From positions 124,001-188,000 of the forward strand of contig NZ_CP031396.1 of the NCBI RefSeq assembly GCF_003363755.1: a stretch of 64,000 nucleotides of DNA, read 5' to 3'. This stretch comes from Pseudomonas protegens. Lineage in GTDB: Bacteria; Pseudomonadota; Gammaproteobacteria; Pseudomonadales; Pseudomonadaceae. Shown here piece by piece: positions 22,001 to 29,079 of the stretch; position 1 is the first letter of the stretch, and each line of letters opens with the position of its first letter. The notes below the pieces were generated by a model. The model had not been told where the DNA came from. It was given only the letters and a program-made list of their open reading frames with translations, and ran no database searches. Made by a program: the position numbers and the translations under genes.

Positions 22001-22099
22001 GGGGCCATGGCGGCCTTCGCTGACACAGGCGGCGCTCGCGAACAGCTGCCCAAACACCATCAGGCCGCGCAGGCGGTGCTGGTGCCTTCACTGACCTGA
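13088..22099 (+). CDS. fitD: FitD, Mcf1-type insecticidal toxin
   Basis: A 3003-residue toxin of the Photorhabdus Mcf1 (makes caterpillars floppy) family; the known P. protegens toxin is of this size. The N-terminal third (1 to about 900) is the Mcf-type region. A C58/MCF-like cysteine peptidase follows: GGRCYPL places Arg1399-Cys1400-Tyr1401 at the RC(D/Y) motif, with His1489 (RNHSML) and Asp1508 (FYDPN) as likely partners. Residues about 1808-1890 are a Gly/Ala-rich hydrophobic stretch matching TcdA/TcdB-type translocation regions. The C-terminal 1000 residues are beta-rich and include one RTX-like GGAGGDTYRL (2822-2831). The end carries the predicted type I signal. The start follows an AAAGGATC ribosome site. 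Long ORFs on the opposite strand are shadows of this high-GC gene. Confidence 0.95.
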   Translation: MAFMSKDFTRLLNTLIDQQIKTAGRQTEWFHMSADERAEYIGQVGERLLEMQQSTLSVLAAQHYQMQDNPVSVSDQLQVLQQRRKEMKAIADTPATLAYKQQLDRDIQLYSRQDTAISHYDSTWNKALRLLSPGGAKAEVLQADAPAKQKELKGRINRLEKLLSVQVADSTFSQAYVTLFSELQAYKEVSTRYNALLKAAPQQQAASLAALVKPPRASDELPVNLSLLMMEERPGYIRMNVALVNASTDGRFKDFYLDHGRLVVPTDGVLNFSFGTAARSLAWQQQYRLKSEPPSMRSPTFAPIRSVLVKTGFVEQYFANHLVSESSLREGFKAQLLSNGHKLLLTNVDRKVPNQVGIQVSGQSPGTSVPREVPLAGALSELINQNADLSSFQTLGVEDYRQHSYHPDRDGLFVNVHELQRSVGFAEHQYLLEMPQGDAFRSATPFALMTVEGDKVSSSHLSKAQTEALYQYNAAFFERLEQLRDKGFKASRLFEGSSERATFVQQLTRLLERNHITPAGVLLAQHSRPSLRDIKGNNLNKVLWEQAFAASVWQSHDNDQLLFDLGQNLVQSQALGKVLQGGYLQSDIAQAKLLLAPLYEQWRAQAIEVETQRVASANAAQHPGNPKVHVFDKVTLERGLDSKLLNLLLSGPQGLAPADGALRPTVEALLSGDQGRSLRKQALFHALRPVADSFSKAAVPVNAHAALTPKTGADKVMINNRLNQPDPYLILNTHPEQAQTDTALLIQDDKYRSYSQFRPDPNNEATRYMNDLDTPFVGGISGTTQTVSNALPELFGRVPSVKQYWQFQMANAAFMIRNGYHSFFETLYVAARYEPQGPDSIGQDLLQTFDRYRAQGRREALHGELYDAVMARVLPIVNQGLAPSEEFHPPRFTDLGPLPALLGQADKDRQLKGGLTAHEAGFEPRQGSADIHQFAADPVQFAQTHTLSAEALVKAGRLPAQGHVQLVEVAPKLYELEYTEHSANSVSTASADSVPAYFLGYNGPNQANAAPAYVDIPRQASPGSFLFTGTLSGCSLVVTRLDADTYRVYHDGRVNSSLLYDNVVMAVDYKDYQVAGTAEGLAAAYMQFVDGQWQLVFQRQEYQREGQMVWPKLREGAEPLAIQTADSQVQERNRIQFAEYREQVHQNLKKVASQFGVSSEGVADGVYNGGDFSAEHPAIAAWNRLREAVHARVSADIEQLSNQRYQLQEQRRGAGDKRLIDQQIKQLNLTQDFYRAQYEPVLREAASVEKTWLWQQIQAKQGSAAVVRTDDTAIQGGGDERSTSIGERYAIAEAYQRGARGTAFSDGVRDFREIKIPGLDGKQSALEMKRLFLDGQLTPGQRGALSARISETSQAEYVDKVLRQTATFSEDFQGAGSVFSQLAPQDFYLSLVGDRSGGRCYPLVRAMAVALANGGEAGVNSLVQKLFLASADPQAGSSTLLKNSLIRLHSNVDAVQASKALGQFQLSDVVARLANSGSDSMFALNTRNHSMLVGSAQGPEGRRYYFYDPNVGIFAFDSSKGLAKAMEQHLVRRKLAAHYSSFGSQSQPAFNLVEIDTHKMAEVPLGSGLNVADLSRPEELAGVIGQRRQVEQAVGAQQRVSQDLRLGAALTTFDAEQWGARFDAASTRLAQKHQLSSQWIPIIANTEAQPEGGYRVQFINRDQPEQTRWLSTDDGTFVEFRRFVDEHMSVLSEHFTLEHGQIRPRAGVGEAAHVDGLNAGFAVQTLIQWLADKNRKDAAQGVVSPDLATALKIHSYLGLAQIGHGTVQDVAKVTQLVQTALRGEALAAESSLKDFASTLGHTVNEGAGVLFGGVMVGLDAYELAHAENDVQKAVFGTQLAFDSASFVSGAAGIGAGLVGASTTAAVLGGAGVILGGLAVGFTALAQAFGAVAEDAKAVGRYFDTLDKAYQGNGYRYDEKQQVLVPLPGAVVKRLDLRSSEVGFDSQYIYRTHHGSTGSGAINYFFWVGDFPRMINDRAQAIEVRSGIGHGAQPPKLDHGDSRTVILPGTPKSYISYEYMILPGATTRHDTGFDVIRRLEQDRRFDYDFYIFPSEETIRRIHQEYVETPVEVLLDGRNRQLVVPQLPKELYGYLRYDIQGAGGEYLIGLNEGTEVRLSNEAGRQPSRWIIDSSQLESDSITVAKDHLLVGGVNVKLDPAQSGQVLLVNAKGEVRAVDFVGQTTDVVKEDASQWQVPGQRIEQHLKDLAQAHQLHGQYVLVENYKHGERNVGRAYYDVAKDRMLFTDTDVQQAGNAQLGAVIGEHAYFVDAQNAAAWRVEIASGKVDAQFAPSFNQSAGQISRFWQEGDAVYLARRYQLKEREAELSFRILGDRMELVGVVGDESLLQRSASNGQHGRDAKTLLSTLLKGYEAQTTPRDTPVYSLGAPLLEPTAAELITVFGLDNAKVAHRYWVRSSDGVVIKPNLAPPAGQAPSADVSGQVQSAWKIPADLVLAGSLAQPGGQEVFYFYSQAQQVLFRQEGPGQQVLDAGQPSALRLTTPPLANVLNLNGHLLAVTQDGRMARIEATGRLSYEAVNEHWLKGRSSWWKDLAEVAGSNATLAVFGVKAADGKRALPVWYHNAQVVVASSALQDKPLQFLGFDGASGSARLFEPESGKLYLQPPLTSQALPSAFGNDEVLEASAQLPAAIDWMPTLQLRSAVQVDAGLRLTTVQGEVLLRSNNGDVQLVAVDKGWQQAHLGNLPQALATVAGQWGAKGVLTLQDGASRGWFDIASGQMFASSGIAGSDLRFIGVAAGTPNSAYVYSPTEQALYQLKDGQAQQLGHYANVERIGSSLLLQGASGNGHQDDLAPPLIAGVDSVVLHGGAGGDTYRLTPAMWAHYRTVVIDNDDPGLALDRVILPVADGKHMLVSRRGEDVQLTDTGNGTALVLRQVLGSQAAAHGHLLIELKGDASMLSVEQLLKGFGPSGSARDSVFELAWSQRETLPAANALSSAAAGLDPAADGQGPSLAKLSGAMAAFADTGGAREQLPKHHQAAQAVLVPSLT

Positions 22100-22115
22100 C
22101 CACGCAGCAGAAACA

Positions 22116-22140
22116 CAGGAGGGGCGCAAAGCCTCTCCTG
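22116..22140 (+). terminator. Hairpin between fitD and fitE
   Basis: CAGGAGGGGC and GCCTCTCCTG pair over 10 bp with one mismatch around a GCAAA loop, 17 bp after the fitD stop. A pyrimidine-rich run with TTTT (about 22150-22158) follows some ten bases later. It could reduce readthrough from the long toxin message into fitE. Confidence 0.5.
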
Positions 22141-22177
22141 TCTGCGGCCCTCTCTTTTCCCGGTGTTAGATCCAACC

Positions 22178-23683
22178 ATGAGCAAACCCATGAATTCGCG
22201 GCAGCGAGCCTTTGCCGGCTGGCTGCTTGTCGTCCCGCTGTTGGCGGCGCCCCTGGCGCAGGCGCTGCCATTGCATCGGCAAGACCTGCTACAAGACTCA
22301 GAGCAGCATCCGCCACCCCCGATGCCACAACAGCGGCCCCAGGCGCTGCCCAGTGACCTGTGGCGGGTGTACCTGGATGCCCGGCAGAACAACAGCGAGC
22401 TGGCGGCGGCCCAGGCCGATCAGGCGGCCCGCGCCGAGGCGGTGCCCCAGGCCAGGGCCGGCCTGCTGCCGACGCTGTCCGCCAGCGCCGATCTGAATGC
22501 CACCCGCACCTCCCTGCAGCAGCCACGGCAGGACACCCGGCGCAGTGGCAACAGTTATCAGGCGGTGCTGAACCAGCCGATATTCCGCGCCGATCGCTGG
22601 TTCGCCCTCAAGGCGGCGCAAGCCGAAGACCAGCAGGCCCAGCTGGAGCTGGCCGCCGCCGAGCAGAAACTCATGTTCGACAGCGCCCAGGCCTACTTCG
22701 GCCTGCTCAAGGCCCAGGACGCCCTGGCGGCGGCCAAGGCCGAGGAAGCGGCGCTCAAGCGCCAGCAGCAACTGGCCGAGCGCGGCTTGCAACTGGGCCT
22801 GTCGGACCGCACCGATGTGCTGCAGGCCCAGGCCGGGCATGACACCGCGCGGGCCAACCGCATCGTCGCGCAGAAGCAGACCGACGATGCCTTCCAAGCC
22901 CTGGACACCCTGACGCATCAGCAGTACCAGGCGATCCAGGGGCTGCGCCACGACATGCCGGTGCTGTTGCCCGAACCCAACGACGCCCGGCGCTGGGTGG
23001 ACACCGCGGTGCGCCAGAACCTGACCCTGCAGGCCAGCCAGTACGCCCTGGAGGCGACGCAGCAGACCCTGAGCGCGCGCAAGGCCGGGCACGCGCCGAC
23101 CCTGGATGCGGTGCTGCGCTACCAGGTCGGTGACAACGACAGCCTGGGTTACGGCAACAGCGATATCCGTGGCAACGGCTACGGCGGCAACGTCGAGCAG
23201 CGCACGGTCGGGCTGCAGTTGAATATTCCGCTGTTCAGCGGCGGCCAGACCCGCTCCCAGGTGCGCGAAGCCCACCAGCGGATGAACCAGCGCGAGTCCC
23301 TCAACGACGGCTTGCGGCGTCAGGTCGTGGAGCAGACCCGCAACCTGCATCGTGGCCTCAACAGCGGTGTCGATCAGGTGCAGGCGCGGCGCCAGTCGAT
23401 CATTTCCAACCAGGGCGCGGTGCTGGCCTCGCAGATGGGCTTCCAAGTCGGAACCCGCAATATCGTCGATGTGCTGGAGGCGCAGCGTCAGCTGTACAAC
23501 GCCGTGCGCCAGTACAACAACAGCCGCTATGACTACATTCTCGACACCCTGCGGCTCAAGCAAGCGGTGGGAACCTTGTCGCCCCAGGACCTCAAGGCGC
23601 TTTGTGATTACCTCAAGGCCGACTACGATCCGGACCTGGATTTTCTGCCGCCGGAGTTTCCACGCCGGCTGGCCAAACGCTGA
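22178..23683 (+). CDS. fitE: FitE, TolC-like outer-membrane channel
   Basis: About 501 residues. A signal peptide (GWLLVVPLLAAPLAQA) is followed by two repeats of the outer-membrane efflux protein family: long helical stretches rich in Ala/Gln (for example ARAEAVPQARAGLLPTL and VLDALEAQRQLYNAV-type segments) alternating with beta-strands. It completes the export path for FitD with FitA, FitB and FitC. The start is uncertain. ATGs at 22178 and 22190 and a GTG at 22163 are in frame, and none has a strong ribosome site; 22190 would give a standard-length signal peptide. Confidence 0.88.
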   Translation: MSKPMNSRQRAFAGWLLVVPLLAAPLAQALPLHRQDLLQDSEQHPPPPMPQQRPQALPSDLWRVYLDARQNNSELAAAQADQAARAEAVPQARAGLLPTLSASADLNATRTSLQQPRQDTRRSGNSYQAVLNQPIFRADRWFALKAAQAEDQQAQLELAAAEQKLMFDSAQAYFGLLKAQDALAAAKAEEAALKRQQQLAERGLQLGLSDRTDVLQAQAGHDTARANRIVAQKQTDDAFQALDTLTHQQYQAIQGLRHDMPVLLPEPNDARRWVDTAVRQNLTLQASQYALEATQQTLSARKAGHAPTLDAVLRYQVGDNDSLGYGNSDIRGNGYGGNVEQRTVGLQLNIPLFSGGQTRSQVREAHQRMNQRESLNDGLRRQVVEQTRNLHRGLNSGVDQVQARRQSIISNQGAVLASQMGFQVGTRNIVDVLEAQRQLYNAVRQYNNSRYDYILDTLRLKQAVGTLSPQDLKALCDYLKADYDPDLDFLPPEFPRRLAKR

Positions 23684-23688
23684 CAGGG

Positions 23689-23731
23689 CCTGGCAAGGCA
23701 CCGGGCCAGGGTTGGCGGGCAGGGTTTTTTT
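23689..23731 (+). terminator. Possible terminator between fitE and fitF
   Basis: CCTGGC (23689-23694) can pair with GCCAGG (23705-23710), and a run of seven T follows at 23725-23731. The T tract lies 14 bases beyond the stem, further than in a standard terminator, so this is a weak candidate. Confidence 0.3.
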
Positions 23732-23751
23732 CAAGGTAAAGGGGCGAGCGG

Positions 23752-26700
23752 TTGTACGGGTTATTGGACTTCTTCGACAGTCACAAACGCTGCTGTTATG
23801 CCTTGGGGGTGGTGATCGCGGTCGGCGCCGCAGTGGCGTTGGGCAACTACTACCGGGTGCAGGTCGAAGACGTCTACCGGGCCAGCGTCCAGATGCAGAC
23901 CCAGGAGCAGGCCCAGGACCTGGAGCAATGGAAATCCAACGGCTTTGCCATTGGCGCACTGTCGATCCTCGGGCGCCACAACCCCTGGCTCAAGCGCATC
24001 GTCCTGGAGCCTGCGCCCTCTGCCGAGCTGATGGAACGGGCCACCCTGCCGCTCAAAACCCTGTCCCTGGTGGTGGATGCCAACCATGCGTTTGTCCTCA
24101 ACCGGGACGGGGTGGTGGTGGCCGCCTACGACCAGCAGGGGCAGACGCCCCTGGGGCTGAATGTGGCCTTCCGTCCCTACTTCAAAGTGGCCCTCAATGG
24201 CGGCAGCAGTGTCTACGGCGCCATCAGCACCAGTACCGGCACGCGCATGTTCTACATGGCGGTGCCGATCTTCGAATCGCGTACGCGCCAGGACCAGGTG
24301 ATCGGGGTGCTGGTGGCGCGGTTTGACGCCGATACGCTCGATGCCAGCTTGAGCAAGCCGTACAGCGCCGATCTGCAGATGATCCTGTCCCCCAGCGGCG
24401 TGGTGCTGGCCGCCAGTTCCCCGGACTTGGTCCTCAAGTCCGACCGCGCCTGGCCCTGGAACCGCTTCACCGGGGAGATCCGCCGCCAGTTCAGCGACTA
24501 TCGGTTTGCCAACGGGGTGCCCGAGCGCTTGCCCTTCGATGCCCACCAGCCGGTGGTCCGGCTGGACGGCCGGCGCTACAGCCTGTCCCGGGTGGATTTC
24601 GACTGGAATGACCCGAGCGGTCCCTGGACCCTGATCACCCTGGGCGACCTGGACGCACTGTTACCGGCGGAACAGGTGCTGCTGATCGAGGGAGTGAGTG
24701 CCCTGGTGTTCTTGCTGTTGCTGTGGGGCGGCCTGCGGCGTCTGGCCGACGCCCAACGACACAAGCGTGACGTGGCGCAGATCGAGCAGAGCGAACAGCG
24801 CCTGGACATGGCCCTGCAAAGCGGGGCCCTGGGGTTGTGGGACTGGAACCTGCACCTGGGGACCGTCATCAACAACGATGTCTGGCTGCAGATTCTTGGC
24901 TACAGCAAACAGCAGATGGAACAGGCCTTCGGCCATGGCCTGGAGCGCTGGACCGCTCTGGTGCACCCGGACGACTACGAGCCGGTGATGGCCCGGCTCA
25001 AGGCGCACCTGAACGATGAAGTCGGCGAATACCGCGCCGAATACCGCATGCGCAACAAAGAGGGGCAATGGCTGTGGGTCATGGACATCGGCAAGATCAT
25101 GCAGCGCGACGCCAGTGGCGCGCCGACGCGAGTCACCGGGGTGCTGCAGGACATCAGCGAGCGCAAGGCGGTGGAAGCGCAAATCCAGCAATCACGGCGC
25201 GATGCCGAGCGGGCGACCCAGGCCAAGTCGGAATTTCTCGACTGCATGTCCCATGAAATCCGCACGCCGCTGAACGCGATCATCGGCATGGCCCACCTGG
25301 TCCAGGACTTGCCGTTGGAGCCGGTACAGCGCGACTACATCGAAAAGATCGACCGTGCGGCCAAGCACCTGGTGGGCACCATCAACGGCGTGCTGGATCT
25401 GTCGAAGATCGAGGCCGGCAAGCTGAGCATGGAGCAAACCGGCTTTGACCTGCGGGAGCTGGTGGACGATGTGTTGCTGCTGGTTCGCCAGCGCGCAGAG
25501 GAAAAGGCGCTGCGGCTGCAGCTGGATATTCCGGCGTCGCTGCCGCGCCGTTACGTCGGTGATCCACTGCGTCTGGCCCAGGTGCTGACCAACCTGGTGG
25601 ACAACGCGATCAAGTTCACCGAGGCCGGGCATGTCTGTATCGGTGTGTGCCTGGTGCGCCAGTGGGATCATCAGGCCCTGCTGTGCTTCAGCGTCACCGA
25701 CACCGGGGTAGGCATCAGCGACGAGCAGCAGGCCCGTTTGTTCAATGCCTTTGTCCAGGCCGACCGGTCCATCAGTCGGCGTTACGGCGGCAGCGGCCTG
25801 GGGCTGACCATCTCGAAGAAAATCGTGCAACTGATGCAGGGCGATATCTGGGTCAATAGCCGGCTGGGGCAGGGCGCAACGTTCAAGTTCAGTGTGCAGC
25901 TGGGGCTGGCGCCGCCAGCGCTTGAGCAAGGGCACGCTTCAAGCGGTACTGCGCCTGCCGGGCCATCGATGGGCGAGGTCGCGGGGCCGGGTCTGGTCAA
26001 TGCCCCGGCACGCTGGCTGGCGGGGAAACGGGTGCTGGTGGTCGAGGATAACCGTCTCAACCAGGAAGTGCTGCTGGGCCTGCTGCAGCGCGTCGGGGTC
26101 CAGGTGGTGCTGGCGGTCAATGGTGCCGAGGCCTTGCGCCTGTTGCTGGAGCAGGGGCATTTCGATGCCGTGCTGATGGATTGCCAGATGCCGGTCATGG
26201 ACGGCTTCGGCACCACGCGCAAGATTCGTGGCTACCCCCATTTGCAGTCCCTGCCGATCATTGCCGTGACCGCCAGTCACCAGACCGATGTGCAGGGCAG
26301 GGCGCTGGCGGCCGGCATGAGCGATCTGCTGAGCAAGCCCCTGGAGGTCGCGGCGCTCTATCGGACCCTGGTGCGCTGGATTGCAGGCACGGACATGCCG
26401 CTCGCGCAGAGCGCAGCGCTGCCGGATGCAAGCGTCTTGACCTCGACCTACGAAGGGATCGACACCGCGCTGGGGCTGGCGGTGGTCAACCAGGACCTGG
26501 CTCTGCAGCGCAAACTCTTGGTCGACTTTCGTGACGGCCAGCAGCAGGTCATCGAGCGCTTGTGGCACGCCCATGCCGCCGGGGACTTGGCCGCCATCGG
26601 CTTTCTGGCCCACAACCTGCAGGGCAATGCCGGGAGCATCGGCGCCACGGCGGTCAAGGAAGCCGCTAGACAGCTTGAGGAAAAGGAAGCCGGGCCGGCA

Positions 26701-27000
26701 GCGCTGGGGCCGCTGATCGAGCATCTGGCGCAGTGCCTGGAGCCGGTACTGGCCGGCCTGGCTTCCCTGCCAGTGGCGAACGAAGATCTGGTAGCGCCGA
26801 GCCTGGGACTGGACGCTGAGCAGGTGCTGGCGCTGGAGCGGCTGGCCCAGCTGCTGCGCAAGCATAATGCCCAGGCCCTGGCGCTGATCGATGAGCTGTA
26901 CGAGCAATACCCGTGCGGCCCGCTGCGGGCCATTCAAGAGCGGATCTACCGCTTGGAGTTCCAGCAGGCCCTTGACCTGCTAGTGGACTTGCAGGGCTAG
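23752..27000 (+). CDS. fitF: FitF, hybrid sensor histidine kinase
   Basis: 1082 residues. Layout: membrane helix (about 14-31), periplasmic Cache/DctB-like sensor domain (about 35-305), second membrane helix (about 309-330), PAS domain (about 345-475), HisKA with phospho-acceptor His501 in SHEIRTPLN, HATPase domain (about 560-700), receiver with Asp810 in LMDCQMPVMDG, and an HPt domain with His954 in LAHNLQGNAG. This is a DctB-type sensor joined to a GacS-like phosphorelay. In the Fit literature FitF controls toxin expression in response to the insect host. An in-frame stop at 23737 leaves the TTG at 23752 as the first usable start, behind AAGGGGCGAG. The end overlaps fitG convergently by 4 bp. 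Confidence 0.92.
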   Translation: MYGLLDFFDSHKRCCYALGVVIAVGAAVALGNYYRVQVEDVYRASVQMQTQEQAQDLEQWKSNGFAIGALSILGRHNPWLKRIVLEPAPSAELMERATLPLKTLSLVVDANHAFVLNRDGVVVAAYDQQGQTPLGLNVAFRPYFKVALNGGSSVYGAISTSTGTRMFYMAVPIFESRTRQDQVIGVLVARFDADTLDASLSKPYSADLQMILSPSGVVLAASSPDLVLKSDRAWPWNRFTGEIRRQFSDYRFANGVPERLPFDAHQPVVRLDGRRYSLSRVDFDWNDPSGPWTLITLGDLDALLPAEQVLLIEGVSALVFLLLLWGGLRRLADAQRHKRDVAQIEQSEQRLDMALQSGALGLWDWNLHLGTVINNDVWLQILGYSKQQMEQAFGHGLERWTALVHPDDYEPVMARLKAHLNDEVGEYRAEYRMRNKEGQWLWVMDIGKIMQRDASGAPTRVTGVLQDISERKAVEAQIQQSRRDAERATQAKSEFLDCMSHEIRTPLNAIIGMAHLVQDLPLEPVQRDYIEKIDRAAKHLVGTINGVLDLSKIEAGKLSMEQTGFDLRELVDDVLLLVRQRAEEKALRLQLDIPASLPRRYVGDPLRLAQVLTNLVDNAIKFTEAGHVCIGVCLVRQWDHQALLCFSVTDTGVGISDEQQARLFNAFVQADRSISRRYGGSGLGLTISKKIVQLMQGDIWVNSRLGQGATFKFSVQLGLAPPALEQGHASSGTAPAGPSMGEVAGPGLVNAPARWLAGKRVLVVEDNRLNQEVLLGLLQRVGVQVVLAVNGAEALRLLLEQGHFDAVLMDCQMPVMDGFGTTRKIRGYPHLQSLPIIAVTASHQTDVQGRALAAGMSDLLSKPLEVAALYRTLVRWIAGTDMPLAQSAALPDASVLTSTYEGIDTALGLAVVNQDLALQRKLLVDFRDGQQQVIERLWHAHAAGDLAAIGFLAHNLQGNAGSIGATAVKEAARQLEEKEAGPAALGPLIEHLAQCLEPVLAGLASLPVANEDLVAPSLGLDAEQVLALERLAQLLRKHNAQALALIDELYEQYPCGPLRAIQERIYRLEFQQALDLLVDLQG

Positions 27001-27914
27001 CGGCTGTTCTGGCTCAGGGCCTGATAGCGGGCCATGCGGTCAGTGCAGTGCTCGACCAGGCATTGATGCAAGGCGCGCAACGACGAAGTGATCTGCGAGC
27101 GGTGCGATACCACCAGATTCAGCGGCGCAGGATCGGATTGCCAGCCCGGCAGCAGCGCCAGCAAGCGACCGGCGAGCAGGTCCTCGACGACATTCAGCAG
27201 CGGCAGGTTGACCACGCCGTGGCCGGCCACGGCCCAGCGCCGTGCGGCATCGCCATCATCACAGCAAAAGTGCCCTTGCACCGGCACGTCCTCGACCTTG
27301 CCGGCGCCATGGAAACGCCAGCGACTCTCCGGGCGGCCGATGCTGTGACAGATGATGCATTCGTGTTCGCTCAACTGTTGCGGCGCCTCAGGCTGGCCAT
27401 GTTGCGCCAGGTAGTCGGGCGCGGCGCAGGCGATGAAGTAATGCTGCTTGAGCACCGGCAGCTCGACCAGATCCAGCGCCTGGTTCTTGCCATAGCGCAA
27501 CGCAGCATCGAAGCGCCCCTTGAGCAGGTCCTCTTGCTTGTCGCTCAGCGCCAGCTTGATGTACATGCGCGGCCGCTCATGCTTGAGCCGGGCGAGCATG
27601 TCCAGCAGCAAATTGCGGCCCAGGTCGGAAGACACCGTGAGTTCCAGCATGCCGTCATCGTGGCGCAACGAGCGCTTGCCGTTGGCCAGGATCTTCAACG
27701 CGTGCTGGGCACTGTCCAGGTAGCGTGCGCCTTCGGGGGTGAGCTTCATGGTGCGAGTGGAGCGGGTGAACAGCCGCACCCCGAGGCGACTTTCCAGGCG
27801 CTTGAGCCCCAGGCTGGCGGCAGCCGGGGTGATCGACATGACGCGGGCAGCGGGGGAAAGGCCCTGCAGCTCGGCGATCAGAATGAACAGCTCCAGATCC
27901 GCGAAGTTAGGCAT
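26997..27914 (-). CDS. fitG: FitG, LysR-type regulator
   Basis: 305 residues. The N-terminal winged helix-turn-helix (about 1-60: DLELFILIAELQGLSPAARV, then a conserved SRLGVRLFTRSTR-type recognition region) and the C-terminal effector-binding domain (about 90-295) are typical of LysR regulators. FitG is reported as an activator of the fit toxin genes. It is co-directional with fitH and starts 20 bp after the fitH stop, so the two are probably one operon. It converges on fitF with a 4-bp overlap. Confidence 0.92.
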   Translation of the reverse strand: MPNFADLELFILIAELQGLSPAARVMSITPAAASLGLKRLESRLGVRLFTRSTRTMKLTPEGARYLDSAQHALKILANGKRSLRHDDGMLELTVSSDLGRNLLLDMLARLKHERPRMYIKLALSDKQEDLLKGRFDAALRYGKNQALDLVELPVLKQHYFIACAAPDYLAQHGQPEAPQQLSEHECIICHSIGRPESRWRFHGAGKVEDVPVQGHFCCDDGDAARRWAVAGHGVVNLPLLNVVEDLLAGRLLALLPGWQSDPAPLNLVVSHRSQITSSLRALHQCLVEHCTDRMARYQALSQNSR

Positions 27915-27934
27915 TGGCCAGGCTCACCGTCCGC

Positions 27935-28915
27935 TCACCGGCCAAAAAAGGTCTGTGACGAACTGAGCAAGGCCGCCGACAGTGCCTGCGGGTCGCCGCC
28001 GATGCATTGCTCGAACCCGGGCTGGCGGTACAGCTGGTCCATGGCATGCGCATGCCGACTGTGGAGGTCCTCGGGCGCGCTCTGCAGCAGGCTCAGATGG
28101 TAGTTCAGCGCCAGGGCAAACAGACGGGCCGAGAGTGGCAACTGCTCGCCGCTGGGCAGCTCCCCAGGGCCCTTGAGCAAGGCGTCGGCGTGGGTCATTT
28201 TCCAGGCGAGGTTGAGGATCGGATCTTCCGGCTCGGCGTGGGCGAGAATCTCTTCGATCAACAGCCTGCTGTGGCCCAGGGCCTGATCGATGCGGCTGCC
28301 CGGCTGATTGAGGCCCATCAGCGCCAGGCAGGCGGCGCTGCGAAAGGCCGCGGGGTCGCGCCGGCTCAGGCTGCTGCGCAGCACAATCGACAGGCTGTCG
28401 AGCAGGGCTTGGAGACGGATCAGCGGATTGCCGGCCAGTTGCAGGGTCAATGCACTGACAAAACCGTCGCGCATGTCGCTGCCGGCGCAAGGTCCGGGCG
28501 CCGCTGGCAGGCCATGCAGGGGCTTGTTGCGGTAGCCCAGTTGTGTGGCCACCCGGGCCAGTACCACCGGCGGTGAAATCGGCTTGGCGATGTAATCGGC
28601 GGCGCCCAGCAGCAGCCCCAGGCGTTCATCTTCGACGCTGCTGCGCGAGGTGAGGAAAATCACCGGAATGGTTGCAGTCGCCGGGTCGCTCTTGAGCGCG
28701 CTGAGCACCTGGAAGCCGTCCATCTCAGGCATCAGGATGTCGAGAATGATCAGGTCGGGACTGGCACTGCGCGCCAGGGCCAGGCCACGCTCGCTGTTCT
28801 TCGCCAGCAGCACTTCATACTCGCAGGTCAAGGTTTTCGACAGCACGATCAACGACTGCGGATCGTCGTCGATCGCCAGGAGGGTATAGGGCTTGGAAGC
28901 ATGCTCTGCGGGCAT
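27935..28915 (-). CDS. fitH: FitH, receiver-domain response regulator
   Basis: 326 residues from the ATG at 28915; an in-frame ORF runs 84 codons further upstream but that part is non-conserved in character. The receiver domain (about 10-130) has the acidic cluster IDDDP (16-18), phospho-acceptor Asp59 in LIILDILMPEMDG and conserved Lys111 in AKPIS. The C-terminal 190 residues are helical and show no DNA-binding motif I recognise. In the Fit system FitH is described as a repressor whose activity is relieved through FitF. It lies upstream of fitG on the same strand. Confidence 0.9.
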   Translation of the reverse strand: MPAEHASKPYTLLAIDDDPQSLIVLSKTLTCEYEVLLAKNSERGLALARSASPDLIILDILMPEMDGFQVLSALKSDPATATIPVIFLTSRSSVEDERLGLLLGAADYIAKPISPPVVLARVATQLGYRNKPLHGLPAAPGPCAGSDMRDGFVSALTLQLAGNPLIRLQALLDSLSIVLRSSLSRRDPAAFRSAACLALMGLNQPGSRIDQALGHSRLLIEEILAHAEPEDPILNLAWKMTHADALLKGPGELPSGEQLPLSARLFALALNYHLSLLQSAPEDLHSRHAHAMDQLYRQPGFEQCIGGDPQALSAALLSSSQTFFGR

Positions 28916-29079
28916 GACGAGGGGCCTGAACAAAATAGGCCGGCAGTCTAACTGATTTGCGTTATGGGCTCCTAGCGTCCAGCTGCCGCAGTCGCTGCGT
29001 CGGGGGGTTAGCGATAAGGGTTGAATTGACGCCGCGCTGCTGTCATTCAGCTTCGCCAGGACGCCAGGAACCGCAGCGT

